From Muraenolepis orangiensis (taxonomy: Eukaryota > Chordata > Actinopteri > Gadiformes > Muraenolepididae), in NCBI GenBank assembly GCA_027704905.1, contig CM051002.1:9128883-9192882 (forward strand): a stretch of DNA of 64,000 nt, read 5' to 3'. This document shows, in pieces, positions 1 to 19,497 of this stretch. The notes beneath the pieces are model-generated. The model worked only from the letters and a program-made list of their open reading frames with translations, was not told the origin of the DNA and did not search any database. Numbering within the stretch: position 1 is the first letter of the stretch; each line of letters begins with the position of its first letter. A program made the position numbers and the translations under genes.

Positions 1-111
1 GTGGTGTGGTAATCACCTGTTGTTACTATTTAACTTGTGGCCGGATGTGAGGGCTACTTATCAGCCTGCCAGCTGGCCGTGTCCACCCCGGCCCTGGGAG
101 TCATGTTACCA

Positions 112-144
112 GGGGGGGGGGGGGGGGGGAGGAGAGGGGCGTGG

Positions 145-191
<47 letters not shown>

Positions 192-255
192 GGGGGTGTA
201 TGGAGTCAAATTACCAGGGAGAGGGTGGTGGTGGTGGTGGTGGTGGTGGTGGTGG
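112..255. repeat. Compound poly-G / (GT)n / (GTG)n tract
   Basis: A G run, a (GT)n stretch, a second G run and a (GTG)n stretch follow each other. No coding signal; open frames here are low-complexity artefacts. Confidence 0.9.
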
Positions 256-358
256 GGTGGTGGGGGTATCAGGACTGGAACAGATATGGAGATAGAGAGA
301 GTGCCAGGGAGAGAGAGAGGGTCAGATCAAATTCAGGGCATACAGGAAAAGAGAGTGG

Positions 359-6299
<5,941 letters not shown>

Positions 6300-7492
6300 T
6301 ACTCCATTCTTATCACATATATAACCTACCCAAGAGGCTTAAGGGTGAATCGACCTCGAGATGAATTGTTTGCTGAGGTGATTTTTTTTCTTTCAAACGC
6401 CACAATCTCCTTTCTCCGGGTCTACCGACGCGGTCGAAGAAAGAGAGAAGCGAATACACGTCGGAGCCTACTAGTTTTAAGTGCTTTTGCCGAGGCCAGT
6501 CGTCCCCGTCCCCCCCCCCTCCATACCAACACACGGGCTCGCAAGCCTCTGAACAAATTGGTACAAACGCAACTTTTTGGAACATTTCTAGCTCTATGTG
6601 CCCAGCGATGAGGCCTCTGTAGGTGTGACACGGGACCAGAACATCGGCAGCATTCAAAGTGTTTCAGGCACTTCTTTGTGCAAGGTTAGCTTAGCAAAGA
6701 GTTTTCCCAAAATGTTGCGTAGGAATTTTCACCTTTTTAGTAAAACTAAGAACAAAAAAAAGAGGTAAAAAAAACAATAAAGATAAAAACGTACAGTGGT
6801 ACATTTCTTGGTACATTGAGAGAGGTAACTGGAGCAAAGTAGCTGCTAGATCTTGTTGAGACAACACAAGGTCAACCAAAATCCTATAAAGTCCAACCAT
6901 ATATACACCAGATGGGGAATTACTTCATATTTGGTGATAAACTGGTTTTTCCATCCTATGTTGCCTCGTTATTCAATCCAAGACCAATACAATCATGGCT
7001 CTAGTTATAACTCCTAACACCTTCGCCTGAGCACCGAATCTATTCCGCTAACCTGGCCTTTAGCCATTTTAGCCTAGCCGCAGCTGCCCCCTTACGCCCA
7101 AGCCCCCAGTCCTGACTCCCGCCTCGAGGGACCTAATAGCTGGTGGCTCCTGCCGCGGCCTGGGACTGGCCTGCCCACGCCTCCTCTCTGCTGAATGTCT
7201 CTTTATCTGCCTGGCCCGAGCACTGGCGTCAAGTGCCAACAAGTCAATGGCTACGCCACTGTGCAAACTGCATTAGGTCATTACCAACCTAGGGGGGGGG
7301 GGGGGGGGGGAAACGTCAAAGAAAACAAAACAAAACGGCAAAAAACGGAGAAAGACAACTACAGATATGCCAATGCTCGCTCGCAGGCCAAGCTAACATT
7401 TCCGGCCCTGCTTCTTCTTTAGTTTTACAATCTCGTAAGTGTTTATGGGATTGGATTACTCTATATTTTTGGACAAAGATTTTCGGTATGCG

Positions 7493-7532
<40 letters not shown>

Positions 7533-8320
7533 GATAATAAATGTATATAAAGTATACATTTGTACGTAAATGTACACACAAAAAATAAAAATGCATGTAT
7601 AGACTTATTAAGGTCTGCCCATACATGTTCTGCTATGTAGGTTACCATACATACGTACGTCACAAACATACACACTCTTTTTTAAAATTCCTTGGTTTTT
7701 AAAAACTCTACATCCAGTAGAGCAGGATTTCCTCCACTTGGCACCGCCCGTCAATGGCTGAGAAACGTAGAGAGTGGACGAGGCCTCATAAATTATGCAC
7801 TTGAGGATCTCCGCATTGCCATCTTTGTATGAAGCTGTCTGTCCTGCTGTCGCGTTCGCTCACTTGCCTTTTTTCCTCAGTCATTTTTCCTTCTCTCTCT
7901 CTCTCTGTAATTGTTTTGTAGTCTGTTATCACGCCTCCGCTCTCTTGTTTGGCCATCGCCGCGGCACGACGATCAGGAACTCAGCAAACAGCTTCGGCCC
8001 TCCATCTGTGAGGCTCCCTCGTCCTTCGTTTGCCCGGTCAAGCAACGACCGACCGATCCTGTCCCTCCAACGGTGCCACTGTGGTGGCCGATGGCCACCT
8101 CAGGGAGACTAAAACATTCATTACAACTAGCTGCTCCCTCCCTGCGTGCAGCCCGTGTTACCGTGGCAACATCATCATCACCATCACCACCACCACCACC
8201 ACCACCACCGCCACCATCTTCCTTGACGCTCCTCTCTCACCACCCCCCCGCCCCTGTCTCTCTCGCTTTCTCTCTCTCTCTCTCTAGCCGGAAAAAAGAA
8301 ACGCCCAATGAGACACGCTC
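6300..8320 (-). other. 3' flank of dusp7, probably including its 3' UTR
   Basis: This lies directly downstream of the dusp7 stop codon on the minus strand. It is AT-rich around 7480-7600, with TA repeats and several TAAAT motifs (ATTTA on the sense strand). That would fit an unstable immediate-early type transcript, but I could not place a poly(A) site. A GC-rich block at 7080-7265 and a poly-G run at 7291-7310 are unexplained. A (CAC/CAT)n tract lies at 8171-8215. The UTR assignment is inference from position. Confidence 0.4.
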
Positions 8321-8640
8321 TCATGTGGACTCCAGGGTGTCCAGCTGGAACACGTTGTGATTGGTCGGTGTGGTGAAGAACAGCTGCTCGTTGGTAGGCG
8401 ACGTGGACGAGTGGTTGTCACAGGGGCTGTGGAGGCCCAGCGTCCTCTCGAAGTCCAGCAGCTGGCCCATGAAGTTGAAGTTGGGCGAGATGTTGGACTT
8501 CTTGCGCTTGACAAAGTCGTAGGCGTCGTTGAGCGACAGGTTGAGCTTCTGCATCAGGTAGGCCACCGTCACCGTCACCGAGCGGCTGATGCCCGCCAGG
8601 CAGTGGACCAGGATGCCACACTTCTTCGCCCTCGCCTCAT
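8321..8640 (-). CDS. dusp7: Dual-specificity phosphatase 7, exon 3 (catalytic loop and C-terminus)
   Basis: Last coding exon. The acceptor AG is at 8642-8641 and the frame joins exon 2 in phase 1 (a split Asp codon, residue 289). The exon carries the protein-tyrosine-phosphatase signature HCLAGISR, with predicted nucleophile Cys302 and phosphate-binding Arg308, then the helical tail NLSLNDAYDFVKRKKSN. The protein ends in TLEST before a TGA at 8321-8323. The variants DFVKRKKSN, CDNH, TPTNHN and TLEST match DUSP7 and differ from the DUSP6 equivalents (DIVKMKKSN, CDNR, TPSNQN, SLQST), which decided the name. Upstream of the acceptor the sense strand is pyrimidine-rich for about 80 nt (8643-8728). 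Confidence 0.95.
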
Positions 8641-10399
8641 CTGGTTGAGAGGGGGGGAGAGAGGGAGGGGGAGGGGGGAGAAGAGAGAGAGGGGGGGAGA
8701 GAGATAGGTAGGGGGGGGGGGGGGGGAGAATAAGGACCAGAAAGATAGAAACAAACATTAGAACATTACTAGAAACGCGGCGGAAGTCATTTACTTTTCG
8801 GACTTTTTTACATGATCGGATGACGGAGGAGACAGATGACTCACATCCTGCGGTATGAATAAGGTCATTTCCACTTCAAATTGAATGTAGAATTTCAAAA
8901 AAACAAAAAAAAAAAAACCTAGACCTCAAATTAATCAATCTCTGCTGCTAATTATTGGTTTCCCAAAGCTGTACAAGGTCATATAAATACTCAATAAAAC
9001 CCCACATCATTAGTCACAGACTCTGTGTACACACTTGAAATATGCCACACATACGTCTGTCTGCCACCACCAGGTACACAATCCTTCACAACCGTCCATT
9101 GAAGACAAAGCTAAGTGCTTCCTTCCACGTCCCTTTCTTCTTCAACACTTATCTCCTCCTCCATCTCTCAGGCGCTCTCTCTCTTATGTGTAGCCCGTTG
9201 TCACTGTCTGCCTGCCTGCCTCTCTTGTAATAGGATTGGGGTCAGTCGGCTCTCGAGCCAAAACTGCTGAGAGGGATGGCAAATTCATTTTGCATGTGAT
9301 CTGTCCAAAATAAAAGAATAAACATAGAGATGCTCCCACTTTCTACTCTGAATAACTAAATTAAACAACCATCTGCCATCACCTCCTGAAGAGCGGAAAG
9401 CTAAGAAGTGGTTTAAAATCAGAATTTATAACGTGGAAAAGGAGCCAATAAGAGCACCGTCATTATTAAAAAATTCTTGGGGTACATTCGGTGTTGGCAT
9501 GGCACGCGTCTGCCTAGCTGTGCTTCTGCCCCCAGCCTTTACTGCTGTTACAGTGAGACGGTGAGGGAGTCCACGGCAAAACAGAACACATCCAGGTTCA
9601 GGAGGAACCCAGACTCCTCCCCAGACTTTGGAGCCAGCCATCTGGACTTGTGGTGCAATTACCACAAGCACCAGAGGTATGAGTAATAATTGAAAACAGC
9701 TGGCGTGTTGCAATTGGTGGATGGAAAACGTGGTAGGACTTTTTTAGGGGGGGATTTCTGAAGCTAGGGCTGCCCACCCTGGTGTGTTACAATGCTGCAT
9801 GTAGATAGTCCCAGCCATAGTGCTGGTACCGCCTCTAAACACAGACACATCACTCTTAAAGAACCAGGAGAAGACTTTTCTTAGAAAGCTATTCACACGG
9901 ACTCGGGGGCAAGTCATGTCCATTCAAAAATCTGAGCTGAGTGCTTATGCACTCAGTTAGCTTATCTAGGCTGTGAAAGATATATATATATGCCGAGGCT
10001 TGATATGAATACAATATTTACGACCCTGTAAGTAACAAAAGAGTAGATGCCTGCCTGTCCTCGTGAACAGTTTACCAAACTGATCTACAACATAGGCCTA
10101 TGTCGTTTTTACATAACAGTTCTCTCCGAATGCGAAGCCCCACAATCTGTAAAGCATTACTTTCCTTAAACAACATTCCTTCCAGGAGGAGGAGAAAAAA
10201 AAATGTGGGAACAGAATGAATCTGAAGGATAGAAGAGTAACACAGGTCATAAACATGCACATGTTGACAGGCACACACACACACACACTCACTCACGCAC
10301 GTGCACACACACGTGCGCACACACACACATACACCCACACGTGCGCACACACACACATACACCCACACGTGCACACACACACACCCTGCCCCCACTCAC
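8641..10399 (-). other. dusp7: dusp7 intron 2
   Basis: This 1.76-kb intron is bounded by GT (10399-10398) and AG (8642-8641). It holds a purine-rich plus strand at 8646-8728, a run of A at about 8898-8920, and the CA/CG repeat at 10264-10385 next to the donor. No exon or transposon recognised inside. Confidence 0.85.
10264..10385. repeat. Imperfect (CA)n/(CG)n tract next to a splice donor
   Basis: CA repeats with ACGTGC and CATACACC interruptions; the block CACGTGCGCACACACAC occurs more than once. On the dusp7 sense strand this is a UG-rich tract starting about 14 nt after the exon 2 donor. Confidence 0.93.
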
Positions 10400-10828
10400 C
10401 AATGAAGGAGATGGCCTCGGGGAAGAACTGAGACAGGTTTTGGCTCCAGTGGTCGGAGATGGGAATCTGTTTGTACTTGAAGTCGCCCTCGTGCTCAAAC
10501 ATGTTGGGCAGGTTGGGCGTGACGTTGAGGATATACTTGATGTCGTACTTCCCCAGCACGTCTAGGTTGGCGGAGTCCTTGGCACAGCCCAGGTACAGGT
10601 AGGGCAGGATCTGCACGGGGAAGGCGGGCTGGTTGCCGGGCAACGGGCTGCCCTCCGACTCGGTGGCGCTGCCCGGCTCGCGGTCCGACTCCCCGTCGGA
10701 GCAGTCCGAGCTGATGCGCAGGCCGCCCAGGCCCAGCACGGAGGTGGGCGGGGAGCTGCTGGGGCAGCAGCAGTCCAGGTTGGTCTCGCAGTGCTCAGGG
10801 AACTCGGTTTGGAACTTGTTGAATCCCC
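10400..10828 (-). CDS. dusp7: Dual-specificity phosphatase 7, exon 2 (linker and first half of catalytic domain)
   Basis: This 429-nt exon runs from an acceptor AG at 10830-10829 to a donor GT at 10399-10398. It covers residues 146-288: the GFNKFQTEFPEHCETN segment, the Ser/Glu-rich interdomain linker (GLRISSDCSDGESDRE), and the start of the catalytic domain (PVQILPYLYLGCAKDS). It also holds the conserved PISDHWSQNLSQFFPEAISFI stretch, whose Asp271 is the expected general acid. PVQILPYLYL and VLGKY match DUSP7 rather than DUSP6 (PVEILPFLYL, VLEEF). Simple repeats lie close to both splice sites. Overlapping minus-strand frames running through the CA tracts are artefacts. Confidence 0.95.
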
Positions 10829-10847
10829 CTGGGTGGAGACACACGCA

Positions 10848-10882
<35 letters not shown>

Positions 10883-12372
10883 CTTAGTTAACGTGTTGAG
10901 ATACGTCGTGCATAAAGGAGGGAGGAGAGGTCCAGATTAGGGAGAAAGGCATCTAAATAAGACCCAGTACCTTCACACACACTGAGTGAATATTAGCAAC
11001 CCAATGTGATAAAAGACAAGAGATGCATGTAAAATCTCAAACGTGAACGCTAATCTTGCATGGGGAAAGTGCTGCGAACAACAACAACAACCAAATCAAT
11101 ACATAGTATAACATAATTGGTGTAATAACATATTTATTATGTTTCAGTATCAATGGGTTTGTTAAAACAAATGTTTTAAAGTGTGGTAGAACGGAACATG
11201 TTTATCAGAAACCATTCAAAAGTAAGGGTCTGTTTGATTGTTAAAGCTATAAGCTGTACATGAGAGAGAGAAAGGAGCCTGGAGAAGAGAAAAGAGAAGG
11301 ACACTACTGCTGGACTTTTTGTGAATGGCAGGCCAACTTGACTCGTCTGTGAATCGCTGTATGAATACAAATACACAGTACACCACTCGGACGATGTCGT
11401 ACGATTACGGAATAGGGGTTGTTTTGTATATGTATTTTGGGGGGGGGGGGGGTTGTCAATCGCGATAGATGAATAAGAGCACACGGTGAACGGTGTGTGT
11501 GTGTGTTTGTTTGGCTACCAATTCATTCATGAAAAAAAAATATGCTGTTTTTTCCTGAAGGAGTTCAACACCGACGGAGCCATTTTGAAGCGTTCATTGA
11601 AAACACATTTAAGCAAAGTTTTTTATTTTCGGCCAGATTCCCACTGTTACCGCCCACACACAGATGTCCACATCACTTAATTTAGCCAATTAATTTTTAT
11701 ATAATAGGCTATGTGTTTTCATCAGATAGTTAAGTCTGTCGAATTTCCCCTATGCGGAACCTATTATATTTGACCCAAACAGGCATGTACTTATATATAG
11801 GCCTACTGTGACAATCATGACAATAAAACACTAGTATTACTAAATAAAACGCCGTATTGTTCTCCTCAACGACGTTATATTATCGCCCATTGACAAGAAA
11901 GAGACCAGTCCCAAGTTGATTAAGTTTCGACTCGACGGTGATTTAGTCTGCTGGTCGTTATTAGGTAATACAAGGTGTAGTACAAACTTAAGGTCACACT
12001 TCATTTAAACATTAAGGGTGAGATGTGACCTTAAAAGTAGCCTTCAAAAAAATAAATGGGAAGTCATTGAACATAACATATGTCTAATGTAGCCCGAAAA
12101 CATTGCTTGACTTGATATTAGTCCGCCATAAATAAATCCAAGTCAAGCAATGTCAGGTATATCACAAGTATATCACTATTGATATGTGTATTGTCATGTG
12201 TATGTTAGTATCAAATACAACAGTTGGCTTATCATGTGGATGTATTACATACAGGCGAGTCAATAATACATTTAAAAATTAAAAATTAAACGCATGAGGT
12301 ATAGATGTATAGATAATGTATCTTATTTCATAGATCAATAAAAAAAAAAAAAATAATAATAAAAGTAGTTAC
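10829..12372 (-). other. dusp7: dusp7 intron 1
   Basis: This 1.54-kb intron is bounded by GT (12372-12371) and AG (10830-10829). It has (CA)n at 10837-10880, poly-G at 11439-11452 and otherwise AT-rich DNA. No coding sequence recognised. Confidence 0.85.
10837..10880. repeat. (CA)n tract upstream of the dusp7 exon 2 acceptor
   Basis: On the sense strand this is (GU)n followed by a CG-containing stretch and CUCCACCCAG, so the repeat ends within about ten bases of the acceptor AG. Confidence 0.92.
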
Positions 12373-12808
12373 CTTCGAGATAGTAGGCTTTGCAGCCGTC
12401 GTCCCGGAGCTTCTGGAGCAGCAGCCCCAGGACGGAGCTCCCCAGCCCGCCGCCGTCCTGCCGCTCGGAGGAGGACGTCGTCGTCGTCGTCGCCGCCGCC
12501 GCCTCGTCGTACAGCACCACCATATCCGTTTTGCACCGCTTGACGAATTTCTCCTTGTCCTCGTTGTTGGGTATAATGGAGCGGATGGGCAGGTTGCCCT
12601 TCTTCAGCCTCCGGAGCATCAGGCCCGGGATGGCCAGGTTGATGGCCGACTCGACGTGGGAGGACTCGTAGAGCTCGTGCGAGCGGCAGTCCAGCAGCAG
12701 CAGCTCGGAGCTCGCGCCGGACTCCAGCTCCTCCTGCAGCCATTCCGCACTCTTACTCGACATCGTCATAGTCACGATCATGGAACCGCGCCGAAGGTTG
12801 ATTTTCAT
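12373..12808 (-). CDS. dusp7: Dual-specificity phosphatase 7, exon 1 (rhodanese/MAPK-binding domain)
   Basis: First coding exon of a predicted 394-residue MAP-kinase phosphatase (1,185 coding bases over three exons). DUSP7 (MKP-X/PYST2) is known as a cytoplasmic enzyme that dephosphorylates the Thr and Tyr of ERK1/2. The start at 12808 (MKINLRRGS) is chosen because human DUSP7 also begins MKNQLRG; a second in-frame ATG at 12781 would give 385 residues. Visible: the rhodanese-like fold with LLLLDCRSHELYESSH (residues 36-51) and the kinase-interaction motif RRLKKGNLPIRSII (66-79). An Ala4-Thr5-Ser3 run follows at 103-114, where mammals have a short non-repetitive loop. The donor GT lies at 12372-12371 after a split Gly146 codon. 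KSAEWLQEELE and NLPIRSIIPN identify DUSP7. Human DUSP7 is slightly longer because of an Ala/Gly-rich N-terminus that is absent here. Confidence 0.95.
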
Positions 12809-13286
12809 CGGGGAAATTGTTCTTGTTTGTACTCCCTGGTGTGACGCGAGGGGGGTGGTGGGGATGTACAAAAACAAATAACAATAATAATAATAATAAT
12901 TTAAAAAAACACAAATCACTGCGTCCAACTTCAAACACCAACCACCAACCACCACCAGCGATATCCCCTCCGCAAGAAGCGCCAGACTCCCAACATGCAG
13001 CTCCGCTTTCCTCCTCCTCCACTCCAGTCCTACACGAGTGGAGGCTTCATTCTACTCTAATCTAAGTTTTTCGGATGAGGTGTTACTATAGCACCATGAT
13101 GATAATACTTATTATTATTATTATTAGTAGTAGTAGTAGTTGTAGTAGTAGTAGTAGTATTTCTCATGGCCACCAACTAGTACGGTTCCTCATCTCCACT
13201 AGTGAGCGCCGTGACAGCCGCGGTATAAAACAGGCTCTGCGGGCACGTCGTTGAAGCGAAGAGGGAGGAGCTGGAGGAGAGACGTT
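12809..13286 (-). promoter_or_regulatory. dusp7: dusp7 5' UTR and probable promoter region
   Basis: This lies directly upstream of the start codon on the minus strand. CpG-containing stretches alternate with (AAT)n near 12886-12900 and an ATT/AGT trinucleotide tract at 13109-13159. No TATA box in the minus orientation could be placed with confidence, so the transcription start is unknown. The assignment is by position only. Confidence 0.4.
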
Positions 13287-14649
<1,363 letters not shown>

Positions 14650-15120
14650 GCGCACGTATTAACACAAATACACACACACGCATTCAATTTGTGCTTAACA
14701 AGACAATCACTCACTCTGCTGAAAATTGCCGTTGTCTGTATATGACAATAGTGAATCTGTAGGACAATAGTGAACCTGTGACACACGTTTGAGGGAGGCA
14801 GGCCGATGACAAGATGCCTGTCCAATCCCAAGTCTCCCCTTGGGATTGGAGTGCATACTATGTGCTGACAAACGGCTGGCTGGCCCATCATATTGGCTCA
14901 ATTGTCACAGTGAAAGTCAGGGTGAACTTGGACAAGCACATTCCTATCTGAACCAAACTATTACTAAACTGACTACTATTACCTATTAAATCAATCACAA
15001 CTTTTTGTTTGATATACGGCTACATTGACGAAAGTTTATATATTGTACTACTTTACTATAAGTTTATATATATATATATTAACTACAGTTGGAGGTATAC
15101 ATATACAGTATATATATATA

Positions 15121-15372
15121 CTGGGGCTGCAGTAGCTCAGTCTGTTGGGACTTGGGAACCGGAAGGTTGATGGTTCAAGTCCCCGAAACACCTGGGCACT
15201 GTCGGGTGCCCTTGAGCAAGGCACCCGACCCCTACACTGCTCCCCCCTGGGGAGGCTGTATCTAAAATAGCTGCCCACTGCTCCTAATACTAGGATGGGT
15301 TAAATGCAGAGGAACACATTTTACTGTGTGTGGACATGTATTTGACCAATAAAGAGGATTCAATCCTCCAGA
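15121..15372 (+). mobile_element. tRNA-headed SINE with L2-like tail
   Basis: The head has polymerase III box A-like (TAGCTCAGTCTGTTGGG) and box B-like (GGTTCAAGTCC) sequences. The body has the signatures CTTGAGCAAGGCACC and CTAGGATGGGTTAAATGCAG. The tail GACCAATAAAGAGGATTCAAT resembles the 3' end of the L2 LINE at 49010-49040. Four more copies are in this window (19245, 47641, 62800 and 63640). It is not a functional tRNA gene: there is no acceptor-stem pairing and a long body follows. Confidence 0.85.
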
Positions 15373-15399
15373 TTAAGATTTAGACATACTGTATATTTG

Positions 15400-16116
15400 T
15401 ATTAAGAGCGGCTAGGAACAATACACAAGCCTTCCAAAATGGAGACCCCATTTTACTATACCCAACATTGACATTGAGGATCCAATGATTCTAATAGAAG
15501 AAAAACCCCAAACGCCTTGTGGCAGGTGGAGCATCTCTTACAGTAATGTCATCATTCAGCTGCTCCAGAAAAAGCCATAATGTGATTTTCTGGAGACGGC
15601 AGAGGAGAGGAGATCCACCGGCAAGTTATCGTCAGCGCAGTGCAGCTGTAGCAGCGTACACCTAGACTAGCAAGCCTGCTCCTTAAAGCTGAAAGCTCTG
15701 AATGAAAGGTATAATTACACATCCCCCAGACTACCCCACCCGCGGAGGTGGACCCCTAACAACCCCCCCCCCCCCCCCTCCTCCTCTCCCCCAAAACAGA
15801 TGTTTTCCTAGTGAGGCTGCTCACACAGGGGTGGGGGGGGATAGGGGGGGAGCTCTCGTCTGCAGGGGCGTTAGTGTTTGGACAGCACCAGTACAGACCC
15901 ATATGTCATATATGTCACATTTCTCTCTCTTCTCCGTCCAAACGGTTCACCGACCGACGATAGATAGCGCCCATATATGTAATTATTCCTCTCCAGGATG
16001 TTCCTGGAGCGAATTGGAAGAAAAAAATGATGGTTTCCTGTTACATCTTAAACTGCCGCGACCTGAAAAGACATTGGTGATGACACGGTTGGGTACGTGG
16101 TATGTAAAAAGAACAC

Positions 16117-16119
<3 letters not shown>
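15400..16119. other. Intergenic, no gene seen
   Basis: Unique-looking DNA with a poly-C run at 15763-15778 and G runs near 15833-15850. No coding signal I can support. Confidence 0.55.
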
Positions 16120-16453
<334 letters not shown>

Positions 16454-16471
16454 TCTGGTCTCTGGTCTCTG

Positions 16472-17390
16472 TCTTCTCCCACGCTACACATGACCTCGTT
16501 TTGTTCTTCGACTGCTTCCGTTACCACCCCCTGGCCCTCCACTCGCCCACCCGCCCGCCCGCCCGCCCCTGCAGGTCATCCACTCATAAAAGACGGGTCT
16601 GGAAAACGCATCGTCTAACCTCCGAGTCGTCCGTCCTCTTATCCTCCTCTTTTACAGATGGGACTCACTCTCTGAAGTCCTCTCATCACACCGCGTAGGT
16701 TTTTTGGCACATACAGACACCAGGCAGCGCTTTTTGAATTTCGTTCACCGTCAAGGAACAAATCCTTTATAGTCATTAGTCGCTGAGGTCGAACTTGAGG
16801 TGCGTCTAGAGGTTTAAGCACAACCAAATGTCTAATCTTAAAAGCTTGAGAAGAGCACCGACACCGGTTACCATACACACAATGAGCGTCAGGGCGATGC
16901 CTACTGACATAGTTAATATGGCTTTATTTTTCAACCAATTATAAAAGAGCCCTTGCAATAGGGTTTCACTTATTGAGAAGGGGGGGTTTCCTTCAGTTTT
17001 CTTTCATTTCCTCCTTTTACACAATCGTTTTTCAGGGAAGACTTCATTTCATACATACTAACACACCGTCTTACGTGTCACGGTACGCTGGTAACAAGGG
17101 TGTAGATATGTCAAAACAAGGAAGGTAGGCCACAGGACAAGTTTCACCACCTCGACACGGGAAGTGCACACTAATTCATGGTTCAAGATTCTTCATTTGA
17201 AAAAATGTTTTGCCATGTGTAACAAGTACAATGGTAATGGATGCTTCTTGGCAATGGAACGCTCACTCCCCTGATTCACTCCCACGTTCTGAATTCTGAA
17301 CAATACTATATTATACTATGCAATACTATACTATTCACAAGACTATGTACTATCTACTATATTATATACTATAAACAACACTATAGTGTG
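16472..17390. other. Intergenic, no gene seen
   Basis: A (CCCG)n-like run at 16548-16568, then mixed DNA and ACTATA-rich simple sequence at 17300-17390. No recognisable gene. Confidence 0.55.
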
Positions 17391-17394
17391 GAGA

Positions 17395-17600
17395 AAAGAA
17401 GGTGCCCAGGGTGGTTGCGGTCCTTTCTCAGATCTGCAGTCCCAGGAAATGAAAGCAACTGACAATTTCCACCAATGTCCCGTCCAGGTTGATGGGGAGG
17501 TGGGTGGGTGGGCGGGTGCCTCGGTGGCTCCTGAAGTTCACGAAGAGCTCCTTAGCCTTGCTGACATTCACGTCAGCAGGACTACCTCATCTCTGTACTC
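17395..17600 (-). mobile_element. L2 LINE relic (reverse-transcriptase C-terminal part)
   Basis: Read on the minus strand, short stretches resemble L2 pol: VNVSKAKELFVNFR (compare LNVKKTKELIVDYR in the larger L2 in this window) and, further on, KDRNHPGH (compare KDCNHPGH at 48585). The middle is deleted. A fossil fragment. Confidence 0.7.
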
Positions 17601-17699
17601 ACATTGAACAAAGACCTCTATGAGGCAGCAGGAAGTGGACCCACTCCAACCAATTTACCCATGAACCGAACAGAGCCAGCCGACCGGTTACTCTCAAGT

Positions 17700-18319
17700 G
17701 CGTGTTACTCTCAAGTGCGTGAGGAGGTTGGATGCTATTCTTATCGAAAGGAAACCCGCAGATGGCCTGGGTACGCAAACATTTATTTACGTTTTTTCGA
17801 ATTTTCGATAATGTGAACTGTAGGCAGTCCCCGAGAGGCAGAAAAACCCTTTGAAGTAAATACTCGATGAAAGCCAGATCCTTTGAATAATCAATGATAC
17901 ATTATAACGTTGTAGACATAGGCCAATTCCTTGAGAACGACAACTCATGAGCATGACCACTACTGTACTGTGTGTACAAAGTCTCTGCTATAGAGTTGAT
18001 ACAAAGTTCTGCCTGGTGTGCTCCCAGGTTGATCTAGACACCTTGTAGGACTATTTTATTCAAAGACTACACACACACATACGCACACATATACGCACAC
18101 GCACACACACACATACGTACACGCACGCACGCACGCACACACACACACACTCAATTTAAGGATTTGACTGCACAGACGCAACTTGCACCTCCAACTAAAT
18201 CTTATCTTTCTGTGTAAACATAATAGCTTAGTAGGCAAGGCTGTTCTTTGGATTATAAAGGCATGGAATGAGTCATACTGTATGTGGTAAATCTTGCTCA
18301 TTCACACTGAGACACACAC

Positions 18320-18370
<51 letters not shown>

Positions 18371-19244
18371 GTATACACATTGTGCTGTGTTATCACCATG
18401 ACAGCCAAGTTACAGGGCCATAAAAGAAAGCGTCCAAAGGTGGTCATATAACACATTACACATTTTCTAATAAGATCATTTGGTTACAATAGTTTTACCT
18501 TTATATTTATTCATAATTTGACATCATCAATGAACACGTCAATTGGTTGTTCTTAAACACCGACTAATTGGGAATGCTGGTCATATGAAAACACATTTTA
18601 ATCACTGCATTGTTATGGTTAAATCGTACGGGTTTGGTTGGGGAATTTAATACAATTTGAACAAATCAATACATTACAGAAATCAAATATAACAAATTTA
18701 TTTGAAAAATCCATGGTTATAACCTTGAAGCGCTGCGTTCGATTTAGAAATGGCGGAACAGGTTTTTCAAATGAAAAGGTGAGGCTGTGACTACTATATC
18801 CAGTTTGTTTTGTGGGTTGGCCTGTTATAAAGTAGGTCGTTAATGATGGGTCCTCCTCTAAACACACCTTAAAGCATGTTTGAGCTAGTTTCACTTTTAA
18901 CACTCGGGAGGGAGGTACTGTATAGTAGGTTATCGCTCTGCGTGTTGTGGTTACTCATAAAGCACCGCACTGCACTTTTACCCACTGAAAAAAGCCCGCC
19001 ACTGATCTTGGCAACAGAACGCCGAGTGGACCCAGATAGATTAGGGCCGTTTGTGTAATGATTGCAAACCAAATGTGTTGACGCAATAGTGTCCCTGATC
19101 AAATCGCCGTTCCAAAAACAGAAAAGATAAACCACAGATGTCAGCAAATACATCTTAAAAAATGAGTGTACACACACACTATAATTACAGAAAAACGTGT
19201 TCTTTGGCCTTATTTTTTGCTCCAGTAAACAGCCGTAATAATAT
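17700..19244. other. Intergenic, with CA/GT tracts
   Basis: Imperfect CA/CGCA tract at 18068-18152 and (GT)n at 18321-18366; the rest is AT-rich. Frames of up to about 100 codons on either strand show no family I recognise. Confidence 0.55.
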
Positions 19245-19497
19245 TAATAATAATAATAATTATTATTCAAATTTGTCAGTATACAGCACAGTAGTACAGT
19301 ACAGCGGAAGGATTCTCTGCATTTAACCCATCCTAGTATTAGGAGCAGGGGGGGGGGGCAGCTATTCATACAGTGCCCCGGGGGAGCAGTGTAGGGGGTG
19401 CCTTGCTCAAGGGCACCTGGGCAGTAACCTGGTGTTTTGGTAGACTTGAACCGGCGACCTTGTGGCAAGCCTCCTTACCCACTGAGCTAAAGTGGAT
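19245..19497 (-). mobile_element. tRNA-headed SINE, minus-strand copy
   Basis: Same family as the copy at 15121. On the plus strand it shows CTGCATTTAACCCATCCTAG, CTTGCTCAAGGGCACC and, at the right end, the complement of box B (GACTTGAACCGGCGACC) and box A (CCACTGAGCTAA). It is diverged and has an internal G run. Confidence 0.83.

Noticed and set aside
8321..12808. dusp6 as the name of the phosphatase
   Set aside because: First impression from shared domains. Residues in all three exons and the neighbouring poc1a match DUSP7 instead.
15121..15372. tRNA gene
   Set aside because: Box A and B are present but the sequence recurs five times with a long non-tRNA body and an L2-like tail; it is a SINE.
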